Source of the DNA: Phylloscopus collybita
Lineage: Eukaryota > Chordata > Aves > Passeriformes > Phylloscopidae
Direction of reading: 5' to 3'
Assembly: GCA_027886175.1 (NCBI GenBank)
Contig: JAJNNQ010000003.1
Span: forward strand, 25,337,501-25,401,500
Length of the DNA stretch: 64,000 nucleotides
Both the position numbers and the translations under genes were made by a program. Positions 42,877 to 55,800 of this stretch are shown in pieces. Every line of letters starts with the position of its first letter. The first letter of the stretch is position 1. The notes beneath the pieces are model-generated. The model was not told where the DNA came from. It ran no database searches and saw only the letters and a program-made list of their open reading frames with translations.

Positions 42877-43368
42877 TGTTGCCATTTTGATTCAATAAAC
42901 TATACTGAACTGTATTAAGGGGATAGCAAAACATCAATAGTTGACATTGGTAGTAGTTATGCTAAGGCTTGATAGGCCTCATGTAACCTGTAGATGAACT
43001 GTTCTAGTAGATTTTGCAATATAAGCAATGTAACTAAAAAGATAATTATTTATCTCTTAGGAATGTAGCTTATCTTAGGGAGGATATAAGAGATAATTAC
43101 TTATCGTAAAGAATGTATGTTTATCTTAAGGAGGATACCTTTTTGGCAGGACATTTAAATGTCAAAGAAGAACTTGTACCAAGTAGTGAAAGTGAAGCAA
43201 GAATTGGTTAAGATGAAGAAATCATGTAAAGAAACGTATAAAAACCCTGTGATTTCTCTGTGAGTTGGGGGCTCTGTCTTTGGACACTAGTCCACAGGCT
43301 CCCGGGCCCTCAATAAAGCACCGCATAAACGACTTCGGTTGTTTGTGTTTTCTTCGGATCGGGCAACA
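42877..43368 (+). repeat. Solo LTR 6 (492 bp)
   Basis: Flanked by CTGC at 42873-42876 and 43369-43372. No difference from solo LTR 1 was seen. Confidence 0.97.
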
Positions 43369-46300
43369 CTGCGGCTGTACCGAAGACGCCGCTGGCTGTG
43401 GTTCCGCGAAGCGCTGCTTTCTCGGCAAAACGCAGCTTCTCGTTCTTGACAGTTCTGCTATGCAGAAGCACAGGAAAGCCGGCAGAGCTGCTCCTCTAGC
43501 TGCTCTAGGCAGAGGCAACTGTAAATCAGCTAGACAGTGATCCTGTTGTGGAAAAGGTAGGAAAGTGGCTGCAAAGCCTTTTGGCTTGCTGGAAGCAGCA
43601 GCAAGCACGAGGGCTTCTCTGCACGCTGCAAACACAAAACAGAAGCACCTACACGGCGAGAGGAGACTGCCTGACACCTGCTGCACTCAGTACAGCTCTG
43701 GGCTGCTGCCAGGAAAGGTATTTCAAGGAACTAGCCACGGGGACTCTGCACTGTGCTGGGAGAGTTTCTACAAGGTGACCAGAAGCTGTTCGCCAGCACC
43801 CGCTTGCCGAGACCGAGGTCGGCTTTCCACATTCTTCGCCGGCTCTCTTTCGCTTCTCCGCACAAGCTGCGGCTGTACCGAAGACGCCGCTGGCTGTGGT
43901 TCCGCGAAACGCTGCTTTCTGGGCAAAACGCAGCTTCTCGTTCTTGACAGCTCTGCTATGCAGAAGCACAGGAAAGCCGGCAGAGCTGCTCCTCTAGCTG
44001 CTCTAGGCAGAGGCAACTGTAAATCAGCTAGAGAGTGATCCTGTTGTGGAAAAGGTAGGAAAGTGGCTGCAAAAGCGTTTTGGCTTGCTGGAAGCAGCAG
44101 CAAGACGAGGGCTTCTCTGCACGATGCAAACACAAAACAGAAGCACCTACACGGCGAGAGGAGACTGCCTGACACCTGCTGCACTCAGTACAGCTCTGGG
44201 CTGCTGCCAGGAAAGGTATTTCAAGGAACTAGCCACGGGGACTCTGCACTGTGCTGGGAGAGTTTCTACAAGGTGACCAGAAGCTGTTCGCCAGCACCCG
44301 CTTGCAGCGACCGAGTTCGGCTTTCCACATTCTTCCCCGGCTCTCTTTCGCTTCTCCGCACAAGCTGCGGCTGTACCGAAGACGCCGCTGGCTGTGGTTC
44401 CGCGAAGCGCTGCTTTCTGGGCAAAACGCAGCTTCTCGTTCTTGACAGCTCTGCTATGCAGAAGCACAGGAAAGCCGGCAGAGCTGCTCCTCTAGCTGCT
44501 CTAGGCAGAGGCAACTGTAAATCAGCTAGACAGTGATCCTGTTGTGGAAAAGGCAGGAAAGTGGCTGCAAAAGCCTTTTGGCTTCCTGGAAGCAGCAGCA
44601 AGCACCACGGCTTCTCTGCACGCTGCAAACACAAAACAGAAGCACCTACACGGCGAGAGGAGACTGCCTGACACCTGCTGCACTCAGTACAGCTCTGGGC
44701 TGCTGCCAGGAAAGGTATTTCAAGGAACTAGCCACGGGGACTCTGCACTGTGCTGGGAGAGTTTCTACAAGGTGACCAGAAGCTGTTCGCCAGCACCCGT
44801 TTGCCGAGACCAGGTTCGGCTTTCCACATTCTTCCCCGGCTCTCTTTCGCTTCTCCGCACAAGCTGCGGCTGTACCGAAGACGCCGCTGGCTGTAGATCC
44901 GCGAAGCGCTGCTTTCTGGGCAAAACGCAGTTTCTCGTTCTTGACAGCTCTGCTATGCAGAAGCACAGGAAAGCCGGCAGAGCTGCTCCTCTAGCTGCTC
45001 TAGGCAGAGGCAACTGTAAATCAGCTAGAGAGTGATCCTGTTGTGGAAAAGGTAGGAAAGTGGCTGCAAAGCCTTTTGGCTTGCTGGATGCAGCAGCAAG
45101 CACGAGGGCTTCTCTGCACGATGCAAACACAAAACAGAAGCACCTACACGGCGAGAGGAGACTGCCTGACACCTGCTGCACTCAGTACAGCTCTGGGCTG
45201 CTGCTAGGAAAGGTATTTCAAGGAACTAGCCACGGGGACTCTGCACTGTGCCGGGGGAGTTTCTACAAGGTGACCAGAAGCTGTTCGCCAGCACCCGCTT
45301 GCAGAGACCGAGTTCGGCTTTCCACATTCTTCGCCGGCTCTCTTTCGCTTCTCCGCACAAGCTGCGGCTGTACCGAAGACGCCGCTGGCTGTGGTTCCGC
45401 GAAGCGCTGCTTTCTCGGCAAAACGCAGCTTCTCGTTCTTGACAGCTCTGCTATGCAGAAGCACAGGAAATCCGGCAGAGCTGCTCCTCTAGCTGCTCTA
45501 CGCAGAGATAACTGTAAATCAGCTAGACAGTGCTCCTGTTGTGGAAAAGGTAGGAAAGTGGCTGCAAAGCCTTTTGGCTTGCTGGAAGCAGCAGCAAGCA
45601 CCAGGGCTTCTCTGCACGATGCAAACACAAAACAGAAGCACCTACACGGCGAGAGGAGACTGCCTGACACCTGCTGCACTCAGTACAGCTCTGGGCTGCT
45701 GCCAGGAAAGGTATTTCAAGGAACTAGCCACGGGGACTCTGCACTGTGCTGGGAGAGTTTCGGCAAGGTGACCAGAAGCTGTTCGCCAGCACCCGCTTGC
45801 CGAGACCGAGTTCGGCTTTCCACATTCTTCCCCGGCTTTCTTTCGCTTCTCCGCACAAGCTGTGGCTGTACCGAAGACGCCGCTGGCTGTGGTTCCGCGA
45901 AGCGCTGCTTTCTGGGCAAAACGCAGCTTCTCGTTCTTGACAGCTCTGCTATGCAGAAGCACAGGAAAGCCGGCAGAGCTGCTCCTCTAGCTGCTCTAGG
46001 CAGAGGCAATTGTAAATCAGCTAGACAGTGATCCGGTTGTGGAAAAGGTAGGAAAGTGGCTGCAAAGCCTTTTGGCTTGCTGGAAGCAGCAGCAACCACC
46101 AGGGCTTCTCTGCACGATGCAAACACAAAACAGAAGCACCTACACGGCGAGAGGAGACTGCCTGACACCTGCTGCACTCAGTACAGCTCTGGGCTGCTGC
46201 CAGGAAAGGTATTTCAAGGAACTAGCCATGGGGACTCTGCACTGTGCTGGGAGAGCTTCTGCAAGGTGACCAGAAGCTGTTCGCCAGCACCCGCTTGCAG

Positions 46301-47856
46301 GGACCGAGTTCGCCTTTCCACATTCTTCCCCGGCTCTCTTTCGCTTCTCCGCACAAGCTGCGGCTGTACCGAAGAGGCCGCTGGCTGTGGTTCCGCGAAG
46401 CGCTGCTTTCTGGGCAAAACGCAGCTTCTCGTTCTTGACAGCTCTGCTATGCAGAAGCACAGGAAAGCCGGCAGAGCTGCTCCTCTAGCTGCTCTAGGCA
46501 GAGGCAACTGTAAATCAGCTAGACAGTGATCCTGTTGTGGAAAAGGCAGGAAAGTGGCTGCAAAAGCCTTTTGTCTTCCTGGAAGCAGCAGCAAGCACCA
46601 CGGCTTCTCTGCACGCTGCAAACACAAAACAGAAGCACCTACACGGCGAGAGGAGACTGCCTGACACCTGCTGCACTCAGTACAGCTCTGGGCTGCTGCC
46701 AGGAAAGGTATTTCAAGGAACTAGCCACGGGGACTCTGCACTGTGCTGGGAGAGTTTCTACAAGGTGACCAGAAGCTGTTCGCCAGCACCCGCTTGCCGA
46801 GACCGAGTTCGGCTTTCCACATTCTTCCCCGGCTCTCTTTCGCTTCTCCGCACAAGCTGCGGCTGTACGGAAGACGCCGCTGGCTGTAGATCCGCGAAGC
46901 GCTGCTTTCTGGGCAAAACGCAGTTTCTCGTTCTTGACAGCTCTGCTATGCAGAAGCACAGGAAAGCCGGCAGAGCTGCTCCTCTAGCTGCTCTAGGCAG
47001 AGGCAACTGTAAATCAGCTAGAGAGTGATCCTGTTGTGGAAAAGGTAGGAAAGTGGCTGCAAAGCCTTTTGGCTTCCTGGAAGCAGCAGCAAGCACGAGG
47101 GCTTCTCTGCACGATGCAAACACAAAACAGAAGCACCTACACGGCGAGAGGAGACTGCCTGACACCTGCTGCACTCAGTACAGCTCTGGGCTGCTGCTAG
47201 GAAAGGTATTTCAAGGAACTAGCCACGGGGACTCTGCACTGTGCCGGGGGAGTTTCTACAAGGTGACCAGAAGCTGTTCGCCAGCACCCGCTTGCAGAGA
47301 CCGAGTTCGGCTTTCCACATTCTTCGCCGGCTCTCTTTCGCTTCTCCGCACAAGCTGCGGCTGTACCGAAGACGCCGCTGGCTGTGGTTCCGCGAAGCGC
47401 TGCTTTCTCGGCAAAACGCAGCTTCTCGTTCTTGACAGCTCTGCTATGCAGAAGCACAGGAAAGCCGGCAGAGCTGCTCCTCTAGCTGCTCTACGCAGAG
47501 GCAACTGTAAATCAGCTAGAGAGTGATCCTGTTGTGGAAAAGGTAGGAAAGTGGCTGCAAAGCCTTTTGGCTTGCTGGAAGCAGCAGCAAGCACGAGGGC
47601 TTCTCTGCACGATGCAAACACAAAACAGAAGCACCTACACGGCGAGAGGAGACTGCCTGACACCTGCTGCACTCAGTACAGCTCTGGGCTGCTGCCAGGA
47701 AAGGTATTTCAAGGAACTAGCCACGGGGACTCTGCACTGTGCTGGGAGAGTTTCTACAAGGTGACCAGAAGCTGTTCGCCAGCACCCGCTTGCAGAGACC
47801 GAGTTCGGCTTTCCACATTCTTCGCCGGCTCTCTTTCGCTTCTCCGCACAAGCTGC
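43369..47856 (+). repeat. Satellite block G: 9 monomers between solo LTRs 6 and 7
   Basis: 4,484 bp plus CTGC. It shares monomer order with block F over several units and adds a TGCCGGGGGAG monomer type near 45250 and 47241 that recurs in blocks H and I (in H as TGTCGGGGGAG near 51228). Confidence 0.95.
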
Positions 47857-48348
47857 TGTTGCCATTTTGATTCAATAAGCTATACTGAACTGTATTAAGG
47901 GGATAGCAAAACATCAATAGTTGACATTGGTAGTAGTTATGCTAAGGCTTGATAGGCCTCATGTAACCTGTAGATGAACTGTTCTAGTAGATTTTGCAAT
48001 ATAAGCAATGTAACTAAAAAGATAATTATTTATCTCTTAGGAATGTAGCTTATCTTAGGGAGGATATAAGAGATAATTACTTATCGTAAAGAATGTATGT
48101 TTATCTTAAGGAGGATACCTTTTTGGCAGGACATTTAAATGTCAAAGAAGAACTTGTACCAAGTAGTGAAAGTGAAGCAAGAATTGGTTAAGATGAAGAA
48201 ATCATGTAAAGAAACGTATAAAAACCCTGTGATTTCTCTGTGAGTTGGGGGCTCTGTCTTTGGACACTAGTCCACAGGCTCCCGGGCCCTCAATAAAGCA
48301 CCGCATAAACGACTTCGGTTGTTTGTGTTTTCTTCGGATCGGGCAACA
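47857..48348 (+). repeat. Solo LTR 7 (492 bp)
   Basis: Flanked by CTGC at 47853-47856 and 48349-48352. It has a private A-to-G change at 47879. Confidence 0.97.
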
Positions 48349-51300
48349 CTGCGGCTGTACCGAAGACGCCGCTGGCTGTGGTTCCGCGAAGCGCTGCTTT
48401 CTCGGCAAAACGCAGCTTCTCGTTCTTGACAGTTCTGCTATGCAGAAGCACAGGAAAGCCGGCAGAGCTGCTCCTCTAGCTGCTCTAGGCAGAGGCAACT
48501 GTAAATCAGCTAGACAGTGATCCTGTTGTGGAAAAGGTAGGAAAGTGGCTGCAAAGCCTTTTGGCTTGCTGGAAGCAGCAGCAAGCACGAGGGCTTCTCT
48601 GCACGCTGCAAACACAAAACAGAAGCACCTACACGGCGAGAGGAGACTGCCTGACACCTGCTGCACACAGTACAGCTCTGGGCTGCTGCCAGGAAAGGTA
48701 TTTCAAGGAACTAGCCACGGGGACTCTGCACTGTGCTGGGAGAGTTTCTACAAGGTGACCAGAAGCTGTTCGCCAGCACCCGCTTGCCGAGACCGAGTTC
48801 GGCTTTCCACATTCTTCGCCGGCTCTCTTTCGCTTCTCCGCACAAGCTGCGGCTGTACCGAAGACGCCGCTGGCTGTGGTTCCGCGAAGCGCTGCTTTCT
48901 GGGCAAAACGCAGCTTCTCGTTCTTGACAGCTCTGCTATGCAGAAGCACAGGAAAGCCGGCAGAGCTGCTCCTCTAGCTGCTCTAGGCAGAGGCAACTGT
49001 AAATCAGCTAGAGAGTGATCCTGTTGTGGAAAAGGTAGGAAAGTGGCTGCAAAAGCGTTTTGGCTTGCTGGAAGCAGCAGCAAGACGAGGGCTTCTCTGC
49101 ACGATGCAAACACAAAACAGAAGCACCTACACGGCGAGAGGAGACTGCCTGACACCTGCTGCACTCAGTACAGCTCTGGGCTGCTGCCAGGAAAGGTATT
49201 TCAAGGAACTAGTCACGGGGACTCTGCACTGTGCTGGGAGAGTTTCTACAAGGTGACCAGAAGCTGTTCGCCAGCACCCGCTTGCAGCGACCGAGTTCGG
49301 CTTTCCACATTCTTCCCTGGCTCTCTTTCGCTTCTCCGCACAAGCTGCGGCTGTACGGAAGACGCCGCTGGCTGTGGTTCCGCGAAGCGCTGCTTTCTGG
49401 GCAAAACGCAGCTTCTCGTTCTTGACAGCTCTGCTATGCAGAAGCACAGGAAAGCCGGCAGAGCTGCTCCTCTAGCTGCTCTAGGCAGAGGCAACTGTAA
49501 ATCAGCTAGACAGTGATCCTGTTGTGGAAAAGGCAGGAAAGTGGCTGCAAAAGCCTTTTGGCTTCCTGGAAGCAGCAGCAAGCACCACGGCTTCTCTGCA
49601 CGCTGCAAACACAAAACAGAAGCACCTACACGGCGAGAGGAGACTGCCTGACACCTGCTGCACTCAGTACAGCTCTGGGCTGCTGCCAGGAAAGGTATTT
49701 CAAGGAACTAGCCACGGGGACTCTGCACTGTGCTGGGAGAGTTTCTGCAAGATGACCAGAAGCTGTTCGCCAGCACCCGCTTGCCGAGACCGAGTTCGGC
49801 TTTCCACATTCTTCCCCGGCTCTCTTTCGCTTCTCCGCACAAGCTGCGGCTGTACCGAAGACGCCGCTGGCTGTGGTTCCGCGAAGCGCTGCTTTCTGGG
49901 CAAAACGCAGTTTCTCGTTCTTGACAGCTCTGCTATGCAGAAGCACAGGAAAGCCGGCAGAGCTGCTCCTCTAGCTGCTCTAGGCAGAGGCAACTGTAAA
50001 TCAGCTAGACAGTGATCCTGTTGTGGAAAAGGTAGGAAAGTGGCTGCAAAGCCTTTTGGCTTGTTGGAAGCACCAGCAAGCACGAGGGCTTCTCTGCACG
50101 CTGCAAACACAAAACAGAAGCACCTACACGGCGAGAGGAGACTGCCTGACACCTGCTGCACTCAGTACAGCTCTGGGCTGCTGCCAGGAAAGGTATTTCA
50201 AGGAACTAGCCACGGGGACTCTGCACTGTGCTGGGAGAGTTTCTACAAGGTGACCAGAAGCTGTTCGCCAGCACCCGCTTGCCGAGACCGAGTTCGGCTT
50301 TCCACATTCTTCGCCGGCTCTCTTTCGCTTCTCCGCACAAGCTGCGGCTGTACCGAAGACGCCGCTGGCTGTGGTTCCGCGAAGCGCTGCTTTCTGGGCA
50401 AAACGCAGCTTCTCGTTCTTGACAGCTCTGCTATGCAGAAGCACAGGAAAGCCGGCAGAGCTGCTCCTCTAGCTGCTCTAGGCAGAGGCAACTGTAAATC
50501 AGCTAGACAGTGATCCTGTTGTGGAAAAGGTAGGAAAGTGGCTGCAAAAGCGTTTTGGCTTGCTGGAAGCAGCAGCAAGAACGAGGGCTTCTCTGCACGC
50601 TGCAAACACAAAACAGAAGCACCTACACGGCGAGAGGAGACTGCCTGACACCTGCTGCACTCAGTACAGCTCTGGGCTGCTGCCAGGAAAGGTATTTCAA
50701 GGAACTAGCCACGGGGACTCTGCACTGTGCTGGGAGAGTTTCTACAAGGTGACCAGAAGCTGTTCGCCAGCACCCGCTTGCCGAGACCGAGTTCGGCTTT
50801 CCACATTGTTCCCCGGCTCTCTTTCGCTTCTCCGCACAAGCTGCGGCTGTACCGAAGACGCCGCTGGCTGTAGATCCGCGAAGCGCTGCTTTCTGGGCAA
50901 AACGCAGTTTCTCGTTCTTGACAGCTCTGCTATGCAGAAGCACAGGAAAGCCGGCAGAGCTGCTCCTCTAGCTGCTCTAGGCAGAGGCAACTGTAAATCA
51001 GCTAGACAGTGATCCTGTTGTGGAAAAGGTAGGAAAGTGGCTGCAAAGCCTTTTGGCTTGCTGGAAGCAGCAGCAAGCACAAGGGCTTCTCTGCACGATG
51101 CAAACACAAAACAGAAGCACCTACACGGCGAGAGGAGACTGCCTGACACCTGCTGCACTCAGTACAGCTCTGGGCTGCTGCTAGGAAAGGTATTTCAAGG
51201 AACTAGCCACGGGGACTCTGCACTGTGTCGGGGGAGTTTCTACAAGGTGACCAGAAGCTGTTCGCCAGCACCCGCTTGCAGAGACCGAGTTCGGCTTTCC

Positions 51301-52339
51301 ACATTCTTCGCCGGCTCTCTTTCGCTTCTCCGCACAAGCTGCGGCTGTACCGAAGACGCCGCTGGCTGTGGTTCCGCGAAGCGCTGCTTTCTCGGCAAAA
51401 CGCAGCTTCTCGTTCTTGACAGCTCTGCTATGCAGAAGCACAGGAAAGCCGGCAGAGCTGCTCCTCTAGCTGCTCTACGCAGAGGTAACTGTAAATCAGC
51501 TAGACAGTGATCCTGTTGTGGAAAAGGCAAGAACGTGGCTGCAAAAGCCTTTTGGCTTCCTGGAAGCAGCAGCAAGCACCAGGGCTTCTCTGCACGCTGC
51601 AAACACAAAACAGAAGCACCTACACGGCGAGAGGAGACTGCCTGACACCTGCTGCACTCAGTACAGCTCTGGGCTGCTGCCAGGAAAGGTATTTCAAGGA
51701 ACTAGCCACGGGGACTCTGCACTTTGCTGGGAGAGTTTCGGCAAGGTGACCAGAAGCTGTTCGCCAGCACCCGCTTGCCGAGACCGAGTTCGGCTTTCCA
51801 CATTCTTCCCCGGCTTTCTTTCGCTTCTCCGCACAAGCTGCGGCTGTACCGAAGATGCCGCTGGCTGTGGTTCCGCGAAGCGCTGCTTTCTCGGCAAAAC
51901 GCAGCTTCTCGTTCTTGACAGCTCTGCTATGCAGAAGCACAGGAAAGCCGGCAGAGCTGCTCCTCTAGCTGCTCTAGGCAGAGGCAACTGTAAATCAGCT
52001 AGAGAGTGATCCTGTTGTGGAAAAGGTAGGAAAGTGGCTGCAAAGCCTTTTGGCTTGCTGGAAGCAGCAGCAAGCACGAGGGCTTCTCTGCACGATGCAA
52101 ACACAAAACAGAAGCACCTACACAGCGAGAGGAGACTGCCTGACACCTGCTGCACTCAGTACAGCTCTGGGCTGCTGCCAGGAAAGGTATTTCAAGGAAC
52201 TAGCCACGGGGACTCTGCACTGTGCTGGGAGAGTTTCTACAAGGTGACCAGAAGCTGTTCGCCAGCACCCGCTTGCAGAGACCGAGTTCGGCTTTCCACA
52301 TTCTTCGCCGGCTCTCTTTCGCTTCTCCGCACAAGCTGC
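48349..52339 (+). repeat. Satellite block H: 8 monomers between solo LTRs 7 and 8
   Basis: 3,987 bp plus CTGC. The first monomers carry GCACACAGTACAG near 48663, which recurs near 53145 in block I at an offset of 4,482 bp, so the unit including solo LTR 7 or 8 was duplicated. Confidence 0.95.
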
Positions 52340-52830
52340 TGTTGCCATTTTGATTCAATAAACTATACTGAACTGTATTAGGGGATAGCAAAACATCAAT
52401 AGTTGACATTGGTAGTAGTTATGCTAAGGCTTGATAGGCCTCATGTAACCTGTAGATGAACTGTTCTAGTAGATTTTGCAATATAAGCAATGTAACTAAA
52501 AAGATAATTATTTATCTCTTAGGAATGTAGCTTATCTTAGGGAGGATATAAGAGATAATTACTTATCGTAAAGAATGTATGTTTATCTTAAGGAGGATAC
52601 CTTTTTGGCAGGACATTTAAATGTCAAAGAAGAACTTGTACCAAGTAGTGAAAGTGAAGCAAGAATTGGTTAAGATGAAGAAATCATGTAAAGAAACGTA
52701 TAAAAACCCTGTGATTTCTCTGTGAGTTGGGGGCTCTGTCTTTGGACACTAGTCCACAGGCTCCCGGGCCCTCAATAAAGCACCGCATAAACGACTTCGG
52801 TTGTTTGTGTTTTCTTCGGATCGGGCAACA
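52340..52830 (+). repeat. Solo LTR 8 (491 bp)
   Basis: Flanked by CTGC at 52336-52339 and 52831-52834. A one-base deletion (GTATTAGGGG instead of GTATTAAGGGG near 52380) makes it one base shorter than the others. Confidence 0.97.
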
Positions 52831-55800
52831 CTGCGGCTGTACCGAAGACGCCGCTGGCTGTGGTTCCGCGAAGCGCTGCTTTCTCGGCAAAACGCAGCTT
52901 CTCGTTCTTGACAGTTCTGCTATGCAGAAGCACAGGAAAGCCGGCAGAGCTGCTCCTCTAGCTGCTCTAGGCAGAGGCAACTGTAAATCAGCTAGACAGT
53001 GATCCTGTTGTGGAAAAGGTAGGAAAGTGGCTGCAAAGCCTTTTGGCTTGCTGGAAGCAGCAGCAAGCACGAGGGCTTCTCTGCACGCTGCAAACACAAA
53101 ACAGAAGCACCTACACGGCGAGAGGAGACTGCCTGACACCTGCTGCACACAGTACAGCTCTGGGCTGCTGCCAGGAAAGGTATTTCAAGGAACTAGCCAC
53201 GGGGACTCTGCACTGTGCTGGGAGAGTTTCTACAAGGTGACCAGAAGCTGTTCGCCAGCACCCGCTTGCCGAGACCGAGTTCGGCTTTCCACATTCTTCC
53301 CCGGCTCTCTTTCGCTTCTCCGCACAAGCTGCGGCTGTACCGAAGACGCCGCTGGCTGTGGTTCCGCGAAGCGCTGCTTTCTGGGCAAAACGCAGCTTCT
53401 CGTTCTTGACAGCTCTGCTATGCAGAAGCACAGGAAAGCCGGCAGAGCTGCTCCTCTAGCTGCTCTAGGCAGAGGCAACTGTAAATCAGCTAGAGAGTGA
53501 TCCTGTTGTGGAAAAGGTAGGAAAGTGGCTGCAAAAGCGTTTTGGCTTGCTGGAAGCAGCAGCAAGACGAGGGCTTCTCTGCACGATGCAAACACAAAAC
53601 AGAAGCACCTACACGGCGAGAGGAGACTGCCTGACACCTGCTGCACTCAGTACAGCTCTGGGCTGCTGCCAGGAAAGGTATTTCAAGGAACTAGCCACGG
53701 GGACTCTGCACTGTGCTGGGAGAGTTTCTACAAGGTGACCAGAAGCTGTTCGCCAGCACCCGCTTGCAGCGACAGAGTTCGGCTTTCCACATTCTTCCCT
53801 GGCTCTCTTTCGCTTCTCCGCACAAGCTGCGGCTGTACGGAAGACGCCGCTGGCTGTGGTTCCGCGAAGCGCTGCTTTCTGGGCAAAACGCAGCTTCTCG
53901 TTCTTGACAGCTCTGCTATGCAGAAGCACAGGAAAGCCGGCAGAGCTGCTCCTCTAGCTGCTCTAGGCAGAGGCAACTGTAAATCAGCTAGACAGTGATC
54001 CTGTTGTGGAAAAGGTAGGAAAGTGGCTGCAAAGCCTTTTGGCTTCCTGGAAGCAGCAGCAAGCACCACGGCTTCTCTGCACGCTGCAAACACAAAACAG
54101 AAGCACCTACACGGCGAGAGGAGACTGCCTGACACCTGCTGCACTCAGTACAGCTCTGGGCTGCTGCCAGGAAAGGTATTTCAAGGAACTAGCCACGGGG
54201 ACTCTGCACTGTGCTGGGAGAGTTTCTGCAAGGTGACCAGAAGCTGTTCGCCAGCACCCGCTTGCCGAGACCGAGTTCGGCTTTCCACATTCTTCCCCGG
54301 CTCTCTTTCGCTTCTCCGCACAAGCTCCGGCTGTACCGAAGACGCCGCTGGCTGTGGTTCCGCGAAGCGCTGCTTTCTGGGCAAAACGCAGCTTCTCGTT
54401 CTTGACAGCTCTGCTATGCAGAAGCACAGGAAAGCCGGCAGAGCTGCTCCTCTAGCTGCTCTAGGCAGAGGCAACTGTAAATCAGCTAGAGAGTGATCCT
54501 GTTGTGGAAAAGGTAGGAAAGTGGCTGCAAAGCCTTTTGGCTTGCTGGAAGCAGCAGCAAGCACGAGGGCTTCTCTGCACGATGCAAACACAAAACAGAA
54601 GCACCTACACGGCGAGAGGATACTGCCTGACACCTGCTGCACTCAGTACAGCTCTGGGCTGCTGCTAGGAAAGGTATTTCAAGGAACTAGCCACGGGGAC
54701 TCTGCACTGTGCCGGGGGAGTTTCTACAAGGTGACCAGAAGCTGTTCGCCAGCACCCGCTTGCAGAGACCGAGTTCGGCTTTCCACATTCTTCGCCGGCT
54801 CTCTTTCGCTTCTCCGCACAAGCTGCGGCTGTACCGAAGACGCCGCTGGCTGTGGTTCCGCGAAGCGCTGCTTTCTCGGCAAAACGCAGCTTCTCGTTCT
54901 TGACAGCTCTGCTATGCAGAAGCACAGGAAATCCGGCAGAGCTGCTCCTCTAGCTGCTCTACGCAGAGATAACTGTAAATCAGCTAGACAGTGCTCCTGT
55001 TGTGGAAAAGGTAGGAAAGTGGCTGCAAAGCCGTTTGGCTTGCTGGAAGCAGCAGCAAGCACCAGGGCTTCTCTGCACGATGCAAACACAAAACAGAAGC
55101 ACCTACACGGCGAGAGGAGACTGCCTGACACCTGCTGCACTCAGTACAGCTCTGGGCTGCTGCCAGGAAAGGTATTTCAAGGAACTAGCCATGGGGACTC
55201 TGCACTGTGCTGGGAGAGCTTCTGCAAGGTGACCAGAAGCTGTTCGCCAGCACCCGCTTGCAGCGACCGAGTTCGCCTTTCCACATTCTTCCCCGGCTCT
55301 CTTTCGCTTCTCCGCACAAGCTGCGGCTGTACCGAAGACGCCGCTGGCTGTGGTTCTGCGAAGCGCTGCTTTCTGGGCAAAACGCAGCTTCTCGTTCTTG
55401 ACAGCTCTGCTATGCAGAAGCACAGGAAAGCCGGCAGAGCTGCTCCTCTAGCTGCTCTAGGCAGAGGCAACTGTAAATCAGCTAGACAGTGATCCTGTTG
55501 TGGAAAAGGCAGGAAAGTGGCTGCAAAAGCCTTTTGGCTTCCTGGAAGCAGCAGCAAGCACCAGGGCTTCTCTGCACGCTGCGAACACAAAACAGAAGCA
55601 CCTACACGGCGAGAGGAGACTGCCTGACACCTGCTGCACTCAGTACAGCTCTGGGCTGCTGCCAGGAAAGGTATTTCAAGGAACTAGCCATGGGGACTCT
55701 GCACTGTGCTGGGAGAGTTTCTACAAGGTGACCAGAAGCTGTTCGCCAGCACCCGCTTGCCGAGACCGAGTTCGGCTTTCCACATTCTTCCCCGGCTCTC

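Noticed and set aside
20961..52830. Eight independent retroviral insertions into a hot spot
   Set aside because: Identical phase, identical CTGC duplication, near-identical LTRs and co-duplicated flanking monomers fit copying of one insertion much better.
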